DNA of 64,000 nt from Bradyrhizobium sp. NFR13 (GCF_900114605.1 NZ_FOTP01000006.1:186001-250000); one strand, 5' to 3'. Positions 54,191-62,876 are shown, counted from the stretch's first letter. Translations and numbers: made by a program. The notes: generated from the sequence alone by a model not told the origin.

Positions 54191-55081
54191 GTGTCAAATT
54201 CAGCCACCATCAATCCGCCCGCCAAGATCGCCGTCATCGGCCTCGGCAATATGGGACGCCCCATGGCCGCATGCATTGCGCGCGCGGGCTATCAGGTGGT
54301 TGGCTTCGATACGTTCGCCGAAGCACGTGCCAAGTATGCCGAAGCCGGCGGCACGTCAGCGGCGACGGTCGATGAAGCTGTCAAGGATGCAGCCGCCGTC
54401 ATTACTTTGCTGCCCGATGGCAAGATCGTGCGCGCCGCCGTCGAAGGCTTCAAGGCGAAGCTCGCACCGGGTACGGTGGTGATCGACATGAGCTCATCCG
54501 CGCCGATGGGCACGCGTGCGCTCGGCGAAGAGCTGATCGCAGCGGGTCTCGCTTTCATCGACGCGCCGGTGTCGGGCGGCGTGAAGCGCGCCATCGACGG
54601 CACACTGGCGATCATGGCCGGCGGTGACGGCAAGACCATCGATCGCGCCGATCCCGTGCTGAACGCCATGGGCAATTCAGTGTTCCGCACCGGTCCGCTC
54701 GGCTCCGGTCATGCCGCCAAAGCGCTGAACAACTACGTCTCGGCAGCAGGCCTCGCCGCTGCCGCCGAAGCCGTTGCCATCGGTGGACAGTTCGGCATTG
54801 ATCCGAATGTCCTCGTCGACGTGCTGAATGCCTCGACCGGGCGCAACAATTCGACCGAGAACAAGCTCAAGCAATTCATCATTCCCGAGAAATACACATC
54901 GGGCTTTGCGCTTGCTTTGATGGCGAAAGATATCCGCACCGCCGACGAACTCGCCCACCAGATCGGCGTCAACGCGCCGCTGGCAGATGAAGTCGCCGCG
55001 CTGTGGGATGCCGCGCTGGAGAAACTCGGACCGTCGGCCGACCATGTCGAGATCGGCCGCTATCTCACTGCCAGGAAGTAG
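54191..55081 (+). CDS. 3-hydroxyisobutyrate dehydrogenase-like enzyme
   Basis: A 296-residue NAD(P)-dependent beta-hydroxyacid dehydrogenase. The Rossmann loop is IGLGNMGRPMA. The substrate-side signature is FIDAPVSGG, and the catalytic lysine lies in GHAAKALNNYVSA. A C-terminal helix set (STENKLKQFI, GFALALMAKDI, IGVNAPLADEV) completes the fold. The enzyme oxidises a 3-hydroxy acid such as 3-hydroxyisobutyrate, tartronate semialdehyde (reverse) or 4-hydroxybutyrate. It lies 59 bp after gntR, in the divergent catabolic unit. Confidence 0.9.
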   Translation: MSNSATINPPAKIAVIGLGNMGRPMAACIARAGYQVVGFDTFAEARAKYAEAGGTSAATVDEAVKDAAAVITLLPDGKIVRAAVEGFKAKLAPGTVVIDMSSSAPMGTRALGEELIAAGLAFIDAPVSGGVKRAIDGTLAIMAGGDGKTIDRADPVLNAMGNSVFRTGPLGSGHAAKALNNYVSAAGLAAAAEAVAIGGQFGIDPNVLVDVLNASTGRNNSTENKLKQFIIPEKYTSGFALALMAKDIRTADELAHQIGVNAPLADEVAALWDAALEKLGPSADHVEIGRYLTARK

Positions 55082-56320
55082 GTGACACCGGGCATGGGCC
55101 TGATCGACGAGCTTCGCAATCGACTTGCGGTCGCGATTGCCGCGCCGGAGGTGCAGTCCTTCGCGCGCGGACTGGATCTTGAAGTTCAGTTTGGGATCGA
55201 CGAAGCCGCCGTCGCAATTGCTTGTCGAAACAACCAGCCGGTTGTCAGTATACCCAGCAATGCGCCAGACATCGCGCTGTCCGGACCAGCCACAGCATGG
55301 CAGAAGGTGCTGGCCCCCTGCCCGCCACCGACCTATCATTCGTTTTCATCGATCCAGCTGCGCAACGCCAGCTTCACCGTGACCGGCGATGCGCTGGTTA
55401 TTGCGCAGGCCCGCGCGTTTCTCGAAGCCGTGTTCGCGAATCTGACGATGCCGGCCGCGCATGCCGTCGAAGTCGATCTCACGCGTCTTGAGGGCCGCTA
55501 TCACCGCGTGCACAGCGCCGGCGGGCAGATTGCCGAAATCTATTCAGAGGCCACGGGCACCGGCAGGCCTGTGTTGTGCCTTCACACGGCCGGCGCGGAC
55601 ACGCGGCAGTTTCACGGCGTGATGTGCGATCCCGAACTCGGTCGCGACTGGCGCCTGATCGGCTTCGACATGCCGCATCACGGCCGCTCGATGCCGCCCG
55701 CCGGTTGGGATGGCAGCATCTATCAGCTCGATCAGCCGACCTATCTGGACTGGTGCGCGAGCTTTATCGAACAGGCGATCGGCGAACCCGTTGTGGTGAT
55801 GGGTTGCTCGATGGGCGCCGGCATCGCCATGGCGCTCGCCGCAGAGCGGCCTGATCTCGTAAAGGCCGTGATCGCACTCGAAGCGCCTCTGCGCCCACGC
55901 GGACGTCGCAACGACTATCTCACCCATGCAGGCGTCAATGGCGGCTGGCATTCGGCAGCCTATGTGCGCGGATTGATGAGCCCGTCCAGCCCCGCTGAGG
56001 ATCGCCGACGCGCCGCATGGATCTATTCGCAGGGTGCGCCGGGCATCTATGACGGCGATCTGGCTTTCTATTCGGACGAGTTCGACGGCGAGCAGACCGC
56101 CAAGCTCATCGATGGCCACAAGATCCCCGTCCATCTCCTGATCGGTCACTACGACTTCTCTGCCACCGTGAGCGACGCCTACGCGCTCGCCGAATGGATC
56201 GAGGGCGCCGTGGTGACGGAGATGCCGGAGCTCGGGCATTTTCCGATGACCGAGAATCCGCCAAAAATGCTGGACTATCTGCGTCCCGTCTTCCAGGCAC
56301 TGCGTCGTTTGCCGCTCTGA
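55082..56320 (+). CDS. Alpha/beta hydrolase with extra N-terminal SCP2-like domain
   Basis: A 412-residue protein of two parts. Residues about 1-110 form a beta-rich segment with no hydrolase motif (SFARGLDLEVQFGIDEAAVAIA ... DIALSGPATAWQKVL), suggestive of a sterol-carrier-type fold. The C-terminal alpha/beta-hydrolase has the oxyanion/early-loop LHTAGADTRQFHGV, the nucleophile elbow G-C-S-M-G (VMGCSMGAGIAMA), a probable acid in LIGHYDFSATV and the His in ELGHFPMTENP. GTG 55082 begins right after the dehydrogenase stop with AGGAAG upstream; ATG 55094 is the alternative start. Confidence 0.85.
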   Translation: MTPGMGLIDELRNRLAVAIAAPEVQSFARGLDLEVQFGIDEAAVAIACRNNQPVVSIPSNAPDIALSGPATAWQKVLAPCPPPTYHSFSSIQLRNASFTVTGDALVIAQARAFLEAVFANLTMPAAHAVEVDLTRLEGRYHRVHSAGGQIAEIYSEATGTGRPVLCLHTAGADTRQFHGVMCDPELGRDWRLIGFDMPHHGRSMPPAGWDGSIYQLDQPTYLDWCASFIEQAIGEPVVVMGCSMGAGIAMALAAERPDLVKAVIALEAPLRPRGRRNDYLTHAGVNGGWHSAAYVRGLMSPSSPAEDRRRAAWIYSQGAPGIYDGDLAFYSDEFDGEQTAKLIDGHKIPVHLLIGHYDFSATVSDAYALAEWIEGAVVTEMPELGHFPMTENPPKMLDYLRPVFQALRRLPL

Positions 56321-56331
56321 CTGCGCGGGAA

Positions 56332-56499
56332 TTAATCCGGGGGTTGCAGTCCCGGTGACGCCACCCAATTTTCGACCTTCGCGTAAAAACGAAACTGCTG
56401 TGCTTTCTTGAGCAGCTCGTCTCTCTTCGGGCCGGGCTCCAAGGCGTCAGCTCGCTCAGCGCAATTTTTCGCCATTCGCGCGTAGTCACTGGGTGTCAT
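56332..56499 (-). CDS. Small conserved-looking protein, 55 residues
   Basis: This 55-residue frame reads M-T-P-S-D-Y-A-R-M-A-K-N-C-A-E-R-A-D-A-L and then E-P-G-P-K-R-D-E-L-L-K-K-A-Q-Q-F-R-F-Y-A, ending in WVASPGLQPPD. It is an amphipathic two-helix pattern with a Cys, like many tiny rhizobial proteins of the type x-Y-x(2)-x-A-x-x-C-x(3)-A. The stop lies 12 bp from the hydrolase stop (convergent). No strong Shine-Dalgarno is visible before ATG 56499. It is too short to be called by length alone but the composition is coding-like. Confidence 0.45.
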   Translation of the reverse strand: MTPSDYARMAKNCAERADALEPGPKRDELLKKAQQFRFYAKVENWVASPGLQPPD

Positions 56500-56615
56500 A
56501 TGCGAATCCCCCGATTCGGCGTTGGCATACTACCAATCTAAATCTGGGCGAAAATTAGTTCTGAAGATCAATCTTAAGCCGGTGCGATATCTGAGTATTC
56601 ACAGACACGGCACAC

Positions 56616-57587
56616 CTACGTTTTCTGTGCCACCATGACAGTCGGATCCGCCAGGCTCGGTACGACGATCAATCGCTTCACGGCGCCTGCTTTGTAGGCC
56701 TGCAGGAACGTTGCGTAGTCCTTGAACGATACGCAACCGTTCGAATCTCCCTTTGGTCCCATCAGGTAGCTGTGTGTAAGCAATCCGGCGCGGCCAAACA
56801 GATCACCTTGACCCACCGGCTTCATTCGCAATGCTTCGACGCCGTGGAACGGCTTCTCTCGCTTGCTCAGTTCATATATCTGCGGCGGCGTCGCACCTCG
56901 ATCATGGACGTGGACTTGCGTCGGATCGTCCATCAGCTCGCCAAGTCCGGAGTGAGCCTCGAGCCTCGCTCCATCGGGCATGTAAACGGTGCGCGCAGAG
57001 ATATCGTAAAGCGCGGTCCGCGTTTCCGCCAATGTTGGAGGTGCACTGTCCTTTCCGTCGCCGGCGATCCCACCGTCAGGTGACGCAGATGCCAAAACAG
57101 TTTCAGACGGCTGTAGCATCGCGAAGACTTTTTTAAGTGCTGCGCTTACGTTGGACAAAGGATCAGACGGTGTTGACGCTTGATCGGGCAGAGACACAGC
57201 AATCAAATTGGCCGCCGACGGCCGGACTCTCGGTAGCGGCACTTTTCCATTCGCCGCCGAGATTCCGAGCGAGCTGTCGGCGGGAAGCACTGGTTGCGAT
57301 CGCATTGCTTGCGCGAGCTGCGACTTAGCCCGCTGAACTTCTAATTCGACATTAGAAGCCGACACTTCAAAATCAAACGCTTGCGGAAAACGCTGAACGA
57401 ACGAGACGTCGTCGAGCTGGGGACCACTTGGATTTTTGGCCTTAAAGAAGCTCACTACCTTTTGAGGCTCTCGAACATACGCGCATAACGTCAGGGCCGC
57501 AGCGAGGGCTCCGACAGACGCAGCAGCGATAACAATTCGAGATCTACGCAATTGATGCCCCGGACGCGACGCAAAAAGGCTACCCAA
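56616..57587 (-). CDS. DUF2778 (L,D-transpeptidase-like) exported protein
   Basis: A 323-residue protein. After a basic start there is a hydrophobic segment (IVIAAASVGALAAALTLCAYV) that is an anchor or signal. A low-complexity region spans residues about 50-200. The C-terminal DUF2778 domain follows: ISARTVYMPDGARLEAHSGLG, then LLTHSYLMGPKGDSNGCVSFKDYATFLQAY, where the catalytic His and Cys pair sits, as in tlde1-like peptidoglycan-active enzymes. It is likely periplasmic and acts on the cell wall. It stands alone, next to the integrase region. Confidence 0.8.
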   Translation of the reverse strand: MGSLFASRPGHQLRRSRIVIAAASVGALAAALTLCAYVREPQKVVSFFKAKNPSGPQLDDVSFVQRFPQAFDFEVSASNVELEVQRAKSQLAQAMRSQPVLPADSSLGISAANGKVPLPRVRPSAANLIAVSLPDQASTPSDPLSNVSAALKKVFAMLQPSETVLASASPDGGIAGDGKDSAPPTLAETRTALYDISARTVYMPDGARLEAHSGLGELMDDPTQVHVHDRGATPPQIYELSKREKPFHGVEALRMKPVGQGDLFGRAGLLTHSYLMGPKGDSNGCVSFKDYATFLQAYKAGAVKRLIVVPSLADPTVMVAQKT

Positions 57588-57991
57588 TAATTCAAGCTTA
57601 AATCAAGCCAACGAGCCTGACGTATTAGGCCATCTTGGCCTTGCCAGACTTTGCGCCATTCAAGAATGGGCCGCCTTCCAGAGCGTGAGGTTCCTTTTCC
57701 AATCCCACCCCGCCGATAGAGGCTCGCTAAAAACCCAGCCGTCGACGCAGACGTCATCCTGTTACCGCGCGCGGGGCGCGGAAGGAAGACGGCCGGCTCG
57801 CAAATAGATCAGCTGGTTAGGAGGGGTGCTGGCGGAGAGAGTGTCCGCCATCAAAGGACGTCATCGCGGCTCCGACTGCCTCAGACATCCCTATTTTAAA
57901 GGCTTATTTAGAAATAGATAGCTTCACTTCGTTTCATGAGGCATCCTACAAATGCAGCCCTATTGATGGGTGTGATGATGGGTGAATTCTC
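57588..57991. other. Left boundary region of an integrated element
   Basis: This 404-bp gap separates the host DUF2778 gene and the integrase. The stretch TGGCGGAGAGAGTG at 57830-57843 looks like the reverse complement of the 3' end of a tRNA-Ser (CCA-side CTCTCCGCCA), but the rest of a tRNA body is absent. After it comes more AT-rich sequence (TATTTTAAAGG at 57891). This is where an attachment site would be expected. No other gene is evident. Confidence 0.35.
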
Positions 57992-59230
57992 GTGGGAAAA
58001 AAGGCCAAGGAGTTGGCACCGATCGCCGTTTCGCGCCTCACGTCGCCCGGCCTTTACTTTGTCGGTGGTGTTGCCGGGCTCGCCCTACAGGTGCTGCCCA
58101 CCGGCGGGCGAACTTGGGTCCTTCGTGCCACGATAGGCGGCAAGCGGCGCGACATGGGTTTGGGCGGATACCCCAGCGTAACGTTGGCGGGGGCACGCGA
58201 GGCAGCGCGCAATGCTCGCTTATTGATCAAGGGCGGGAAAGACCCCATTGCGGAAGCCAAGGCGATGGCAAATGCCTTACGCGCATCTGTAGCCAAGGAC
58301 GTGACGTTTGAACTAGCAGCCCGATCTTACATCGCCGCGCACGAGTCAGGCTGGCGCAACGCGAAGCATGCACAGCAATGGCGAAACACGCTGGCAAGTT
58401 ATGCGTACCCAAAAATCGGTGGCCTGATGGTGCGGGACGTGGAATTGACCCATATACTGGCCGTCCTCGAACCCATTTGGATCGAAAAGACCGAGACCGC
58501 GACTCGACTGCGCGGGCGGATCGAACAGGTCTTGGATTGGGCAGCAGCGCGAGGATATCGTGAAGGTCTTAACCCGGCACGATGGCGCGGCCATCTCGAT
58601 AAGCTATTAGCGCGCCCGTCCAAGGTTGCCCGGGCCGAACATCATGCAGCTCTGCCTTTCGCGAAAATAGGTGACTTTATGCAGCGCCTAGGTGACACGA
58701 GGGGCATGGGCGCAAATGCACTAAAGTTTGCGATCCTGACCGCGGCTCGGTCCGGCGAGGTTAGGGGCGCTTCTTGGGCCGAGATCGACCTGAAAGCTGC
58801 TGTTTGGACGGTTCCGGGAGATCGAATGAAGATGGGTCGCGAACACAGGGTGCCGTTATCGCCACCCGTTATCGCGCTCTTAAATGCGCTTCCTCGAATG
58901 GTAGGCACCGACCTCATATTTCCAGCGTCTCGAGGTGGTGCACTGTCCGATATGACGCTCTCGGCGGTAGTTCGCCGGATGAAGGTGAATGCGGTGCCCC
59001 ATGGGTTTCGCTCGACCTTCAGGGATTGGGCTAGTGAGCGCACCAACTACCCTCGTGATGTAGCGGAAATGGCCTTGGCGCATGCTATAGGCGACAAGGT
59101 GGAGGCCGCTTATCGTCGCGGCGATCTATTCGAGAAGCGGCGGCGGCTAATGGCTGACTGGGCAACCTTCTGTCTTCGCACCCAGACTAAAGGTCATGTG
59201 ATAGACATAAGGCGCGACAAAGCAAGTTGA
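57992..59230 (+). CDS. P4-type tyrosine site-specific integrase
   Basis: A 412-residue tyrosine recombinase of the P4/prophage integrase type. The N-terminal DUF4102 domain reads GLALQVLPTGGRTWVLRATIGGKRRDMGLGGYPSVTLAGARE. The catalytic tetrad is visible: Arg253 in TAARSGEVRG, His337 and Arg340 in HGFRSTFRDW, His364 in LAHAIG and the nucleophile Tyr374 in EAAYRRGD. It integrates or excises a genomic island by recombination. The start is GTG 57992; no in-frame ATG is better. The defence operon downstream is likely its cargo. Confidence 0.94.
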   Translation: MGKKAKELAPIAVSRLTSPGLYFVGGVAGLALQVLPTGGRTWVLRATIGGKRRDMGLGGYPSVTLAGAREAARNARLLIKGGKDPIAEAKAMANALRASVAKDVTFELAARSYIAAHESGWRNAKHAQQWRNTLASYAYPKIGGLMVRDVELTHILAVLEPIWIEKTETATRLRGRIEQVLDWAAARGYREGLNPARWRGHLDKLLARPSKVARAEHHAALPFAKIGDFMQRLGDTRGMGANALKFAILTAARSGEVRGASWAEIDLKAAVWTVPGDRMKMGREHRVPLSPPVIALLNALPRMVGTDLIFPASRGGALSDMTLSAVVRRMKVNAVPHGFRSTFRDWASERTNYPRDVAEMALAHAIGDKVEAAYRRGDLFEKRRRLMADWATFCLRTQTKGHVIDIRRDKAS

Positions 59231-59581
59231 CTGCTCAGTCAAACCACGCCGACCCGTTTGCCCTACCACTGTATTTCAATGCGATTGTCGTTTCGGGCCT
59301 CGTTCAAGAAAAGACGACACACAAATTAACAACATCAACAGCGGGGTCGCTCATCGAAAGTCAGCGCTACTGGCTCAGATCGCGAGACTAGTGCGACATC
59401 CGCGAAGCCGCGCGATCTTGGTTTTGGTTCAGGTCTCGTTGCTGAAAACCAGCAGAGCCTCATCAATGTTGCCGCGGTAACTGCATCACTGGGCGTGATG
59501 CCGGTAGCTGAAGGGCGAATTTGAGACAATGGTCGAGACGTAGGCTCCGCCGCCCGGGAAGACTTCCCTCGGGATCCAGAA
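59231..59581. other. Gap between integrase and SIR2 gene; possible decayed frame
   Basis: These 351 bases have no complete gene. A plus-strand frame is open from about 59326 to a TGA at 59518-59520, reading ...GFGSGLVAENQQSLINVAAVTASLGV..., with no start codon before a late ATG. The opposite strand has a 64-codon frame over the same bases. Either could be a remnant of a lost gene. No other signal stands out. Confidence 0.3.
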
Positions 59582-60691
59582 TCAAGTTGTTGATATGACC
59601 TGCTCGAGGAGCTCAGAGATTATTAATTGCACATACTCATGGGCCGCATGGGGATACCAAATTGCGTCGATACTCAATCCAGCGAGGCGAGCGTTTCGTG
59701 CCACTAAGTCAGCTTCATTTGACGGGGTTTCGAGTATCGCAAAGTGACGGGGAACGTTCGCGAGTCCGGCCTCGATCACAAGGCTTTCGAACACGCTGAG
59801 CGTTCTATCTTCGACAAGACTGCAACCAAGGAAGAGGATCGATCCGTGTTCAAATACGTGTCGCAGCTTTCGCGGAAGCGCCAGTTTCATGTCCGGTATC
59901 CCTACGCCGTAACTGTCGTCGTACTGGCTGCCGCTTAAAATGTAGCTCGCGGGCGAGCGAATATCTCCGTGCACTTTAAGGAGGGCTCGTTGCCCGTTGG
60001 ATTGCGCTCTTATTATGCGGGCATTATCTTCTGTAGCGGTTACCAACTCCGGTGAGGACTCGCCCAATCCGATCAAAGCTTGCTCTAACACGCGATCATA
60101 GTTGGTAGTGACGATCACGCTTTTAGTTAGCTGCACCACCATTGTCGCGAGGCTTACATCAACGACGGTGCGGTCAAATGCGTCGCGCATTTCTTGTAGA
60201 AAGAGGCCCTGACCTCTTGATGCAATAGTTTCATCGATAATCGCCTCATGCTCACCATTTTGCAGGCGATTCAAAACGGTCGCCAGATCAAATCCCGCAC
60301 TCTTGGCCTGGTGCAAGATGTGGGCAGTCCATGTCGGTAAGGAGGAAGCGCACGAGATTCCTGCCCCGACGAATGGCACCACATGCTGCACCTTTAGTGG
60401 CTCCAGAAGGGCGTTGAAATGAGCTCGATTTTTTCCAAACCAATGATCATCTAAGCGTCCGTAGCCGAGCGCGAATTCCAGGCGACGCGTCTGAAAGCGC
60501 TCAAGCTCTTCCCCATATGCGACGCGATCCCCAGCAAATAGTGCTTTACTGGGGGCTACTACTTTTCCGATGCCTAGCGCTTTGAGAAGGCTGCTCGCCT
60601 CGTCGTCGTCGCTGTCCAGCCAAGCATTGAACGTCTTGCGATGTTCGTAGGCGGCATGATCGTCGTCTGCACACCATTTACCTACCGACAC
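59582..60691 (-). CDS. SIR2-like domain protein (defence-type)
   Basis: A 369-residue protein with a SIR2_2-type fold. The NAD-binding motif is PFVGAGIS (Gly109-Ser113), then TTNYDR (residues 195-200), the KVHGDI histidine motif (His241) and a later LFLGCSL. An N-terminal segment of about 100 residues (KALGIGKVVAPSKALFAG ... LDDHWFGKNRAHFNALLE) is unassigned and could bind DNA or partners. In defence systems such domains deplete NAD or sense infection. Its start overlaps the HsdS end by 14 bp, so it is the third gene of the hsd operon. Confidence 0.85.
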   Translation of the reverse strand: MSVGKWCADDDHAAYEHRKTFNAWLDSDDDEASSLLKALGIGKVVAPSKALFAGDRVAYGEELERFQTRRLEFALGYGRLDDHWFGKNRAHFNALLEPLKVQHVVPFVGAGISCASSLPTWTAHILHQAKSAGFDLATVLNRLQNGEHEAIIDETIASRGQGLFLQEMRDAFDRTVVDVSLATMVVQLTKSVIVTTNYDRVLEQALIGLGESSPELVTATEDNARIIRAQSNGQRALLKVHGDIRSPASYILSGSQYDDSYGVGIPDMKLALPRKLRHVFEHGSILFLGCSLVEDRTLSVFESLVIEAGLANVPRHFAILETPSNEADLVARNARLAGLSIDAIWYPHAAHEYVQLIISELLEQVISTT

Positions 60692-62876
60692 GCGCTGACA
60701 CCTTCTCCTCGGTGGGAAATAACCGACCGAGTTCGAGCATCGCCGACTGAACGCTGAATTCGGTTAACCCCAGCTTAGCGACTTTATGGCGCCAGACATC
60801 AAGATCGCTGATGTATGCGAGAACGCGTTTGGGCGTGATGGGCTGGCCTTCGCTCCCCAAGGCACACACGGCATAATCAACCGTCGCGAGGCGCTCCCAT
60901 TCTTCGTTTTTTCGCAGTGCGAACGTGTCGCGGACCCAGATGGCGATGGATTGAAGCTCGCTCGTAGCCTTCGCACACTCAGCGTTTGCACCTTTGATAT
61001 GTCCAAATCCGAAGCGGCCTCGCGCCTCTCTGATCCAACCTAGCGATCTGGCGACAGCGATCCCACCCGAATAACGCATCTTCGGATTGTAAGGGCCGGC
61101 GGCCTTTCGAAGGTAGTCGCCGTTGACTTGATCGTCTCCTATCCGGCGGCGCGCAAAATAAACGGCTTTCTGAAGACGAAAATTTCCTACGGGCTCGGCG
61201 GATCGATCAAAGAATGCGCCAACTACGGCAGAGACGAGGACTGCTTCAAAAGTCCGGTCGTCGTCGTGCTTAAGGCTCAGATCGAACGGGCGCCCAGAGA
61301 TGATTCCATCGGTGGCGTTGGCCGCATTCTGCCCTTCCGCCTCGATTGAACTATCAGAGGCCAAGTTTTCCTCTGCTGCCAAACGATCGCGATCCGTTCC
61401 ATCGGGATCGTCCCCTGTGCTACCACTATTTGTCCAAGCTCCTAGCAGCGCCAATCCGTCCTTTGTCCGCTCCTCGATTCTCTTCTCGACGTCTGCACAA
61501 AGAGCCATAATGTCGTTCACCGCAGCTACTACACGGCGCTGCTGCTGCAACGAAGGCAAGCGGACGGGTATTGAACGGACCGTCGCCTGATTGATTTTTG
61601 GCATCGTGCCTGATGTGCCGCTGGCCCGCGCTCTCATATGCGTGCGAGCCTTGGTGCACGATAACGCAAGATGAAGAAAATGGCTGTCGACATCAGGCCT
61701 AGGCGTGATGCGCATAATTAAGTCTGGATAAATAAAGTCGCCGAATTCGCCGGTGTACACAGCTGAAACGCCAACGTACTCGATGGTATTCGCACGTTGC
61801 AGCAGTATGTCGTTGGGGCGGACCCAGAGGTCGGAGTCGATTGCCGGACGATCTTGAACGTACTTGAAGGCGCTGGCGTCAAACACTCCCTTTGTGATGG
61901 CGGACAACGACATCGTCTTAGTGTTTGTAGGACCCACTACAGGCTTGGGCGAGAAGCCGTTTTTGGGGCCAAAACTGGTCAATGCGGAGAGCGTCGTCTC
62001 GAGTACCGGATTGCCATCACCTGGAACGAGCGAACCCTTCATAGCCATATCTATAATGGCGGCGCGAAGCCGTTTGAGGGAGTCGGCATCATCGAACCAC
62101 ATTTCGAAGTGATCCGTCAGATGTGCCCAGGCGCGCTCAACCTCGTCAGCGCCATCGGCTGCTACAAGTGAAGCGATTGCAGCTTCCACCGCACTTTTCT
62201 GTGCCTGCCGTTCACGCAGATGGCAGTTTTCGACATCTGCCAGCTTCTGCTCCAGTATTTCAAATGCTTCGATAGTGGTTAGCTGATCCTCGAGCGCAGG
62301 AACCGGGATCAATATTTCCCTAAATTTCTTCAGGGACACACCACCGATAATACCGGACATATAACTTTGGAACTGCGCATAAAATGCCCGGCTTTTTACT
62401 ACGTAGCTAAGGTACACCGGCGACAGAGTCGGACCAGGAACGATTGCGTAGAGTTTGTTGCCAAAACATACGGGCCGATCGGTCAGTCCGACCTTTTTTC
62501 CCGCGCTTCCGCCTTCTGCACAAACTAGTATCGATCCCGACGGCGCTACCTTGAATCCTGGCTCGCCGACGGGGATGCGAACCCCGTTGTCATAGTCGAT
62601 GACGCCCGTATTGAGCGCGACATCCTTCGTTGCGATATAGGGCAGCCCTTCGCTCAAGCCCGCGTAACGAAGCTCCTTCTCAGCCGCATTTACGCTCGTG
62701 CCTGTCAGAATCTCGACCGCATCATCCAGTCGGACTGTGCTCTCATCGCCATTCGAAGGCCGATTGGGAATGAAGGCACCGCCGACCGCAAGCTCCAGAG
62801 CAAGCCGGCGCAGGTAGAGACCAGCACCTGGAAGAGCGCTTAAACCGCCCAGGCGTTCGAAGAGACCATCCATCAT
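60678..62876 (-). CDS. hsdS: Type I restriction-modification specificity subunit with C-terminal extra domain
   Basis: A 732-residue HsdS. Two target-recognition segments with the Methylase_S pattern are present, the first ending VSLKKFREILIPVPALEDQLTTIEAFEILEQKLADVE and the second ending INQATVRSIPVRLPSLQQQRRVVAAVNDI, each followed by the spacer helix. From about residue 531 a third part follows (RLQKAVYFARRRIGDDQVNGDYLRKAAGPYNPKM ... SLGWIREARG), unlike HsdS and reminiscent of a DUF4065/Panacea-like or winged helix. It overlaps hsdM by 4 bp (62873-62876). This subunit decides the DNA sequence methylated or cut. Confidence 0.9.
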   Translation of the reverse strand: MMDGLFERLGGLSALPGAGLYLRRLALELAVGGAFIPNRPSNGDESTVRLDDAVEILTGTSVNAAEKELRYAGLSEGLPYIATKDVALNTGVIDYDNGVRIPVGEPGFKVAPSGSILVCAEGGSAGKKVGLTDRPVCFGNKLYAIVPGPTLSPVYLSYVVKSRAFYAQFQSYMSGIIGGVSLKKFREILIPVPALEDQLTTIEAFEILEQKLADVENCHLRERQAQKSAVEAAIASLVAADGADEVERAWAHLTDHFEMWFDDADSLKRLRAAIIDMAMKGSLVPGDGNPVLETTLSALTSFGPKNGFSPKPVVGPTNTKTMSLSAITKGVFDASAFKYVQDRPAIDSDLWVRPNDILLQRANTIEYVGVSAVYTGEFGDFIYPDLIMRITPRPDVDSHFLHLALSCTKARTHMRARASGTSGTMPKINQATVRSIPVRLPSLQQQRRVVAAVNDIMALCADVEKRIEERTKDGLALLGAWTNSGSTGDDPDGTDRDRLAAEENLASDSSIEAEGQNAANATDGIISGRPFDLSLKHDDDRTFEAVLVSAVVGAFFDRSAEPVGNFRLQKAVYFARRRIGDDQVNGDYLRKAAGPYNPKMRYSGGIAVARSLGWIREARGRFGFGHIKGANAECAKATSELQSIAIWVRDTFALRKNEEWERLATVDYAVCALGSEGQPITPKRVLAYISDLDVWRHKVAKLGLTEFSVQSAMLELGRLFPTEEKVSARVGR

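Noticed and set aside
57491-57757. An 88-residue minus-strand frame before DUF2778
   Set aside because: It overlaps the DUF2778 start in another frame, with no ribosome site or family.
57600-57990. Intact tRNA gene beside the integrase
   Set aside because: Only a 14-base 3'-end-like fragment is visible; no T-loop GTTCGAATC or cloverleaf was found on either strand.
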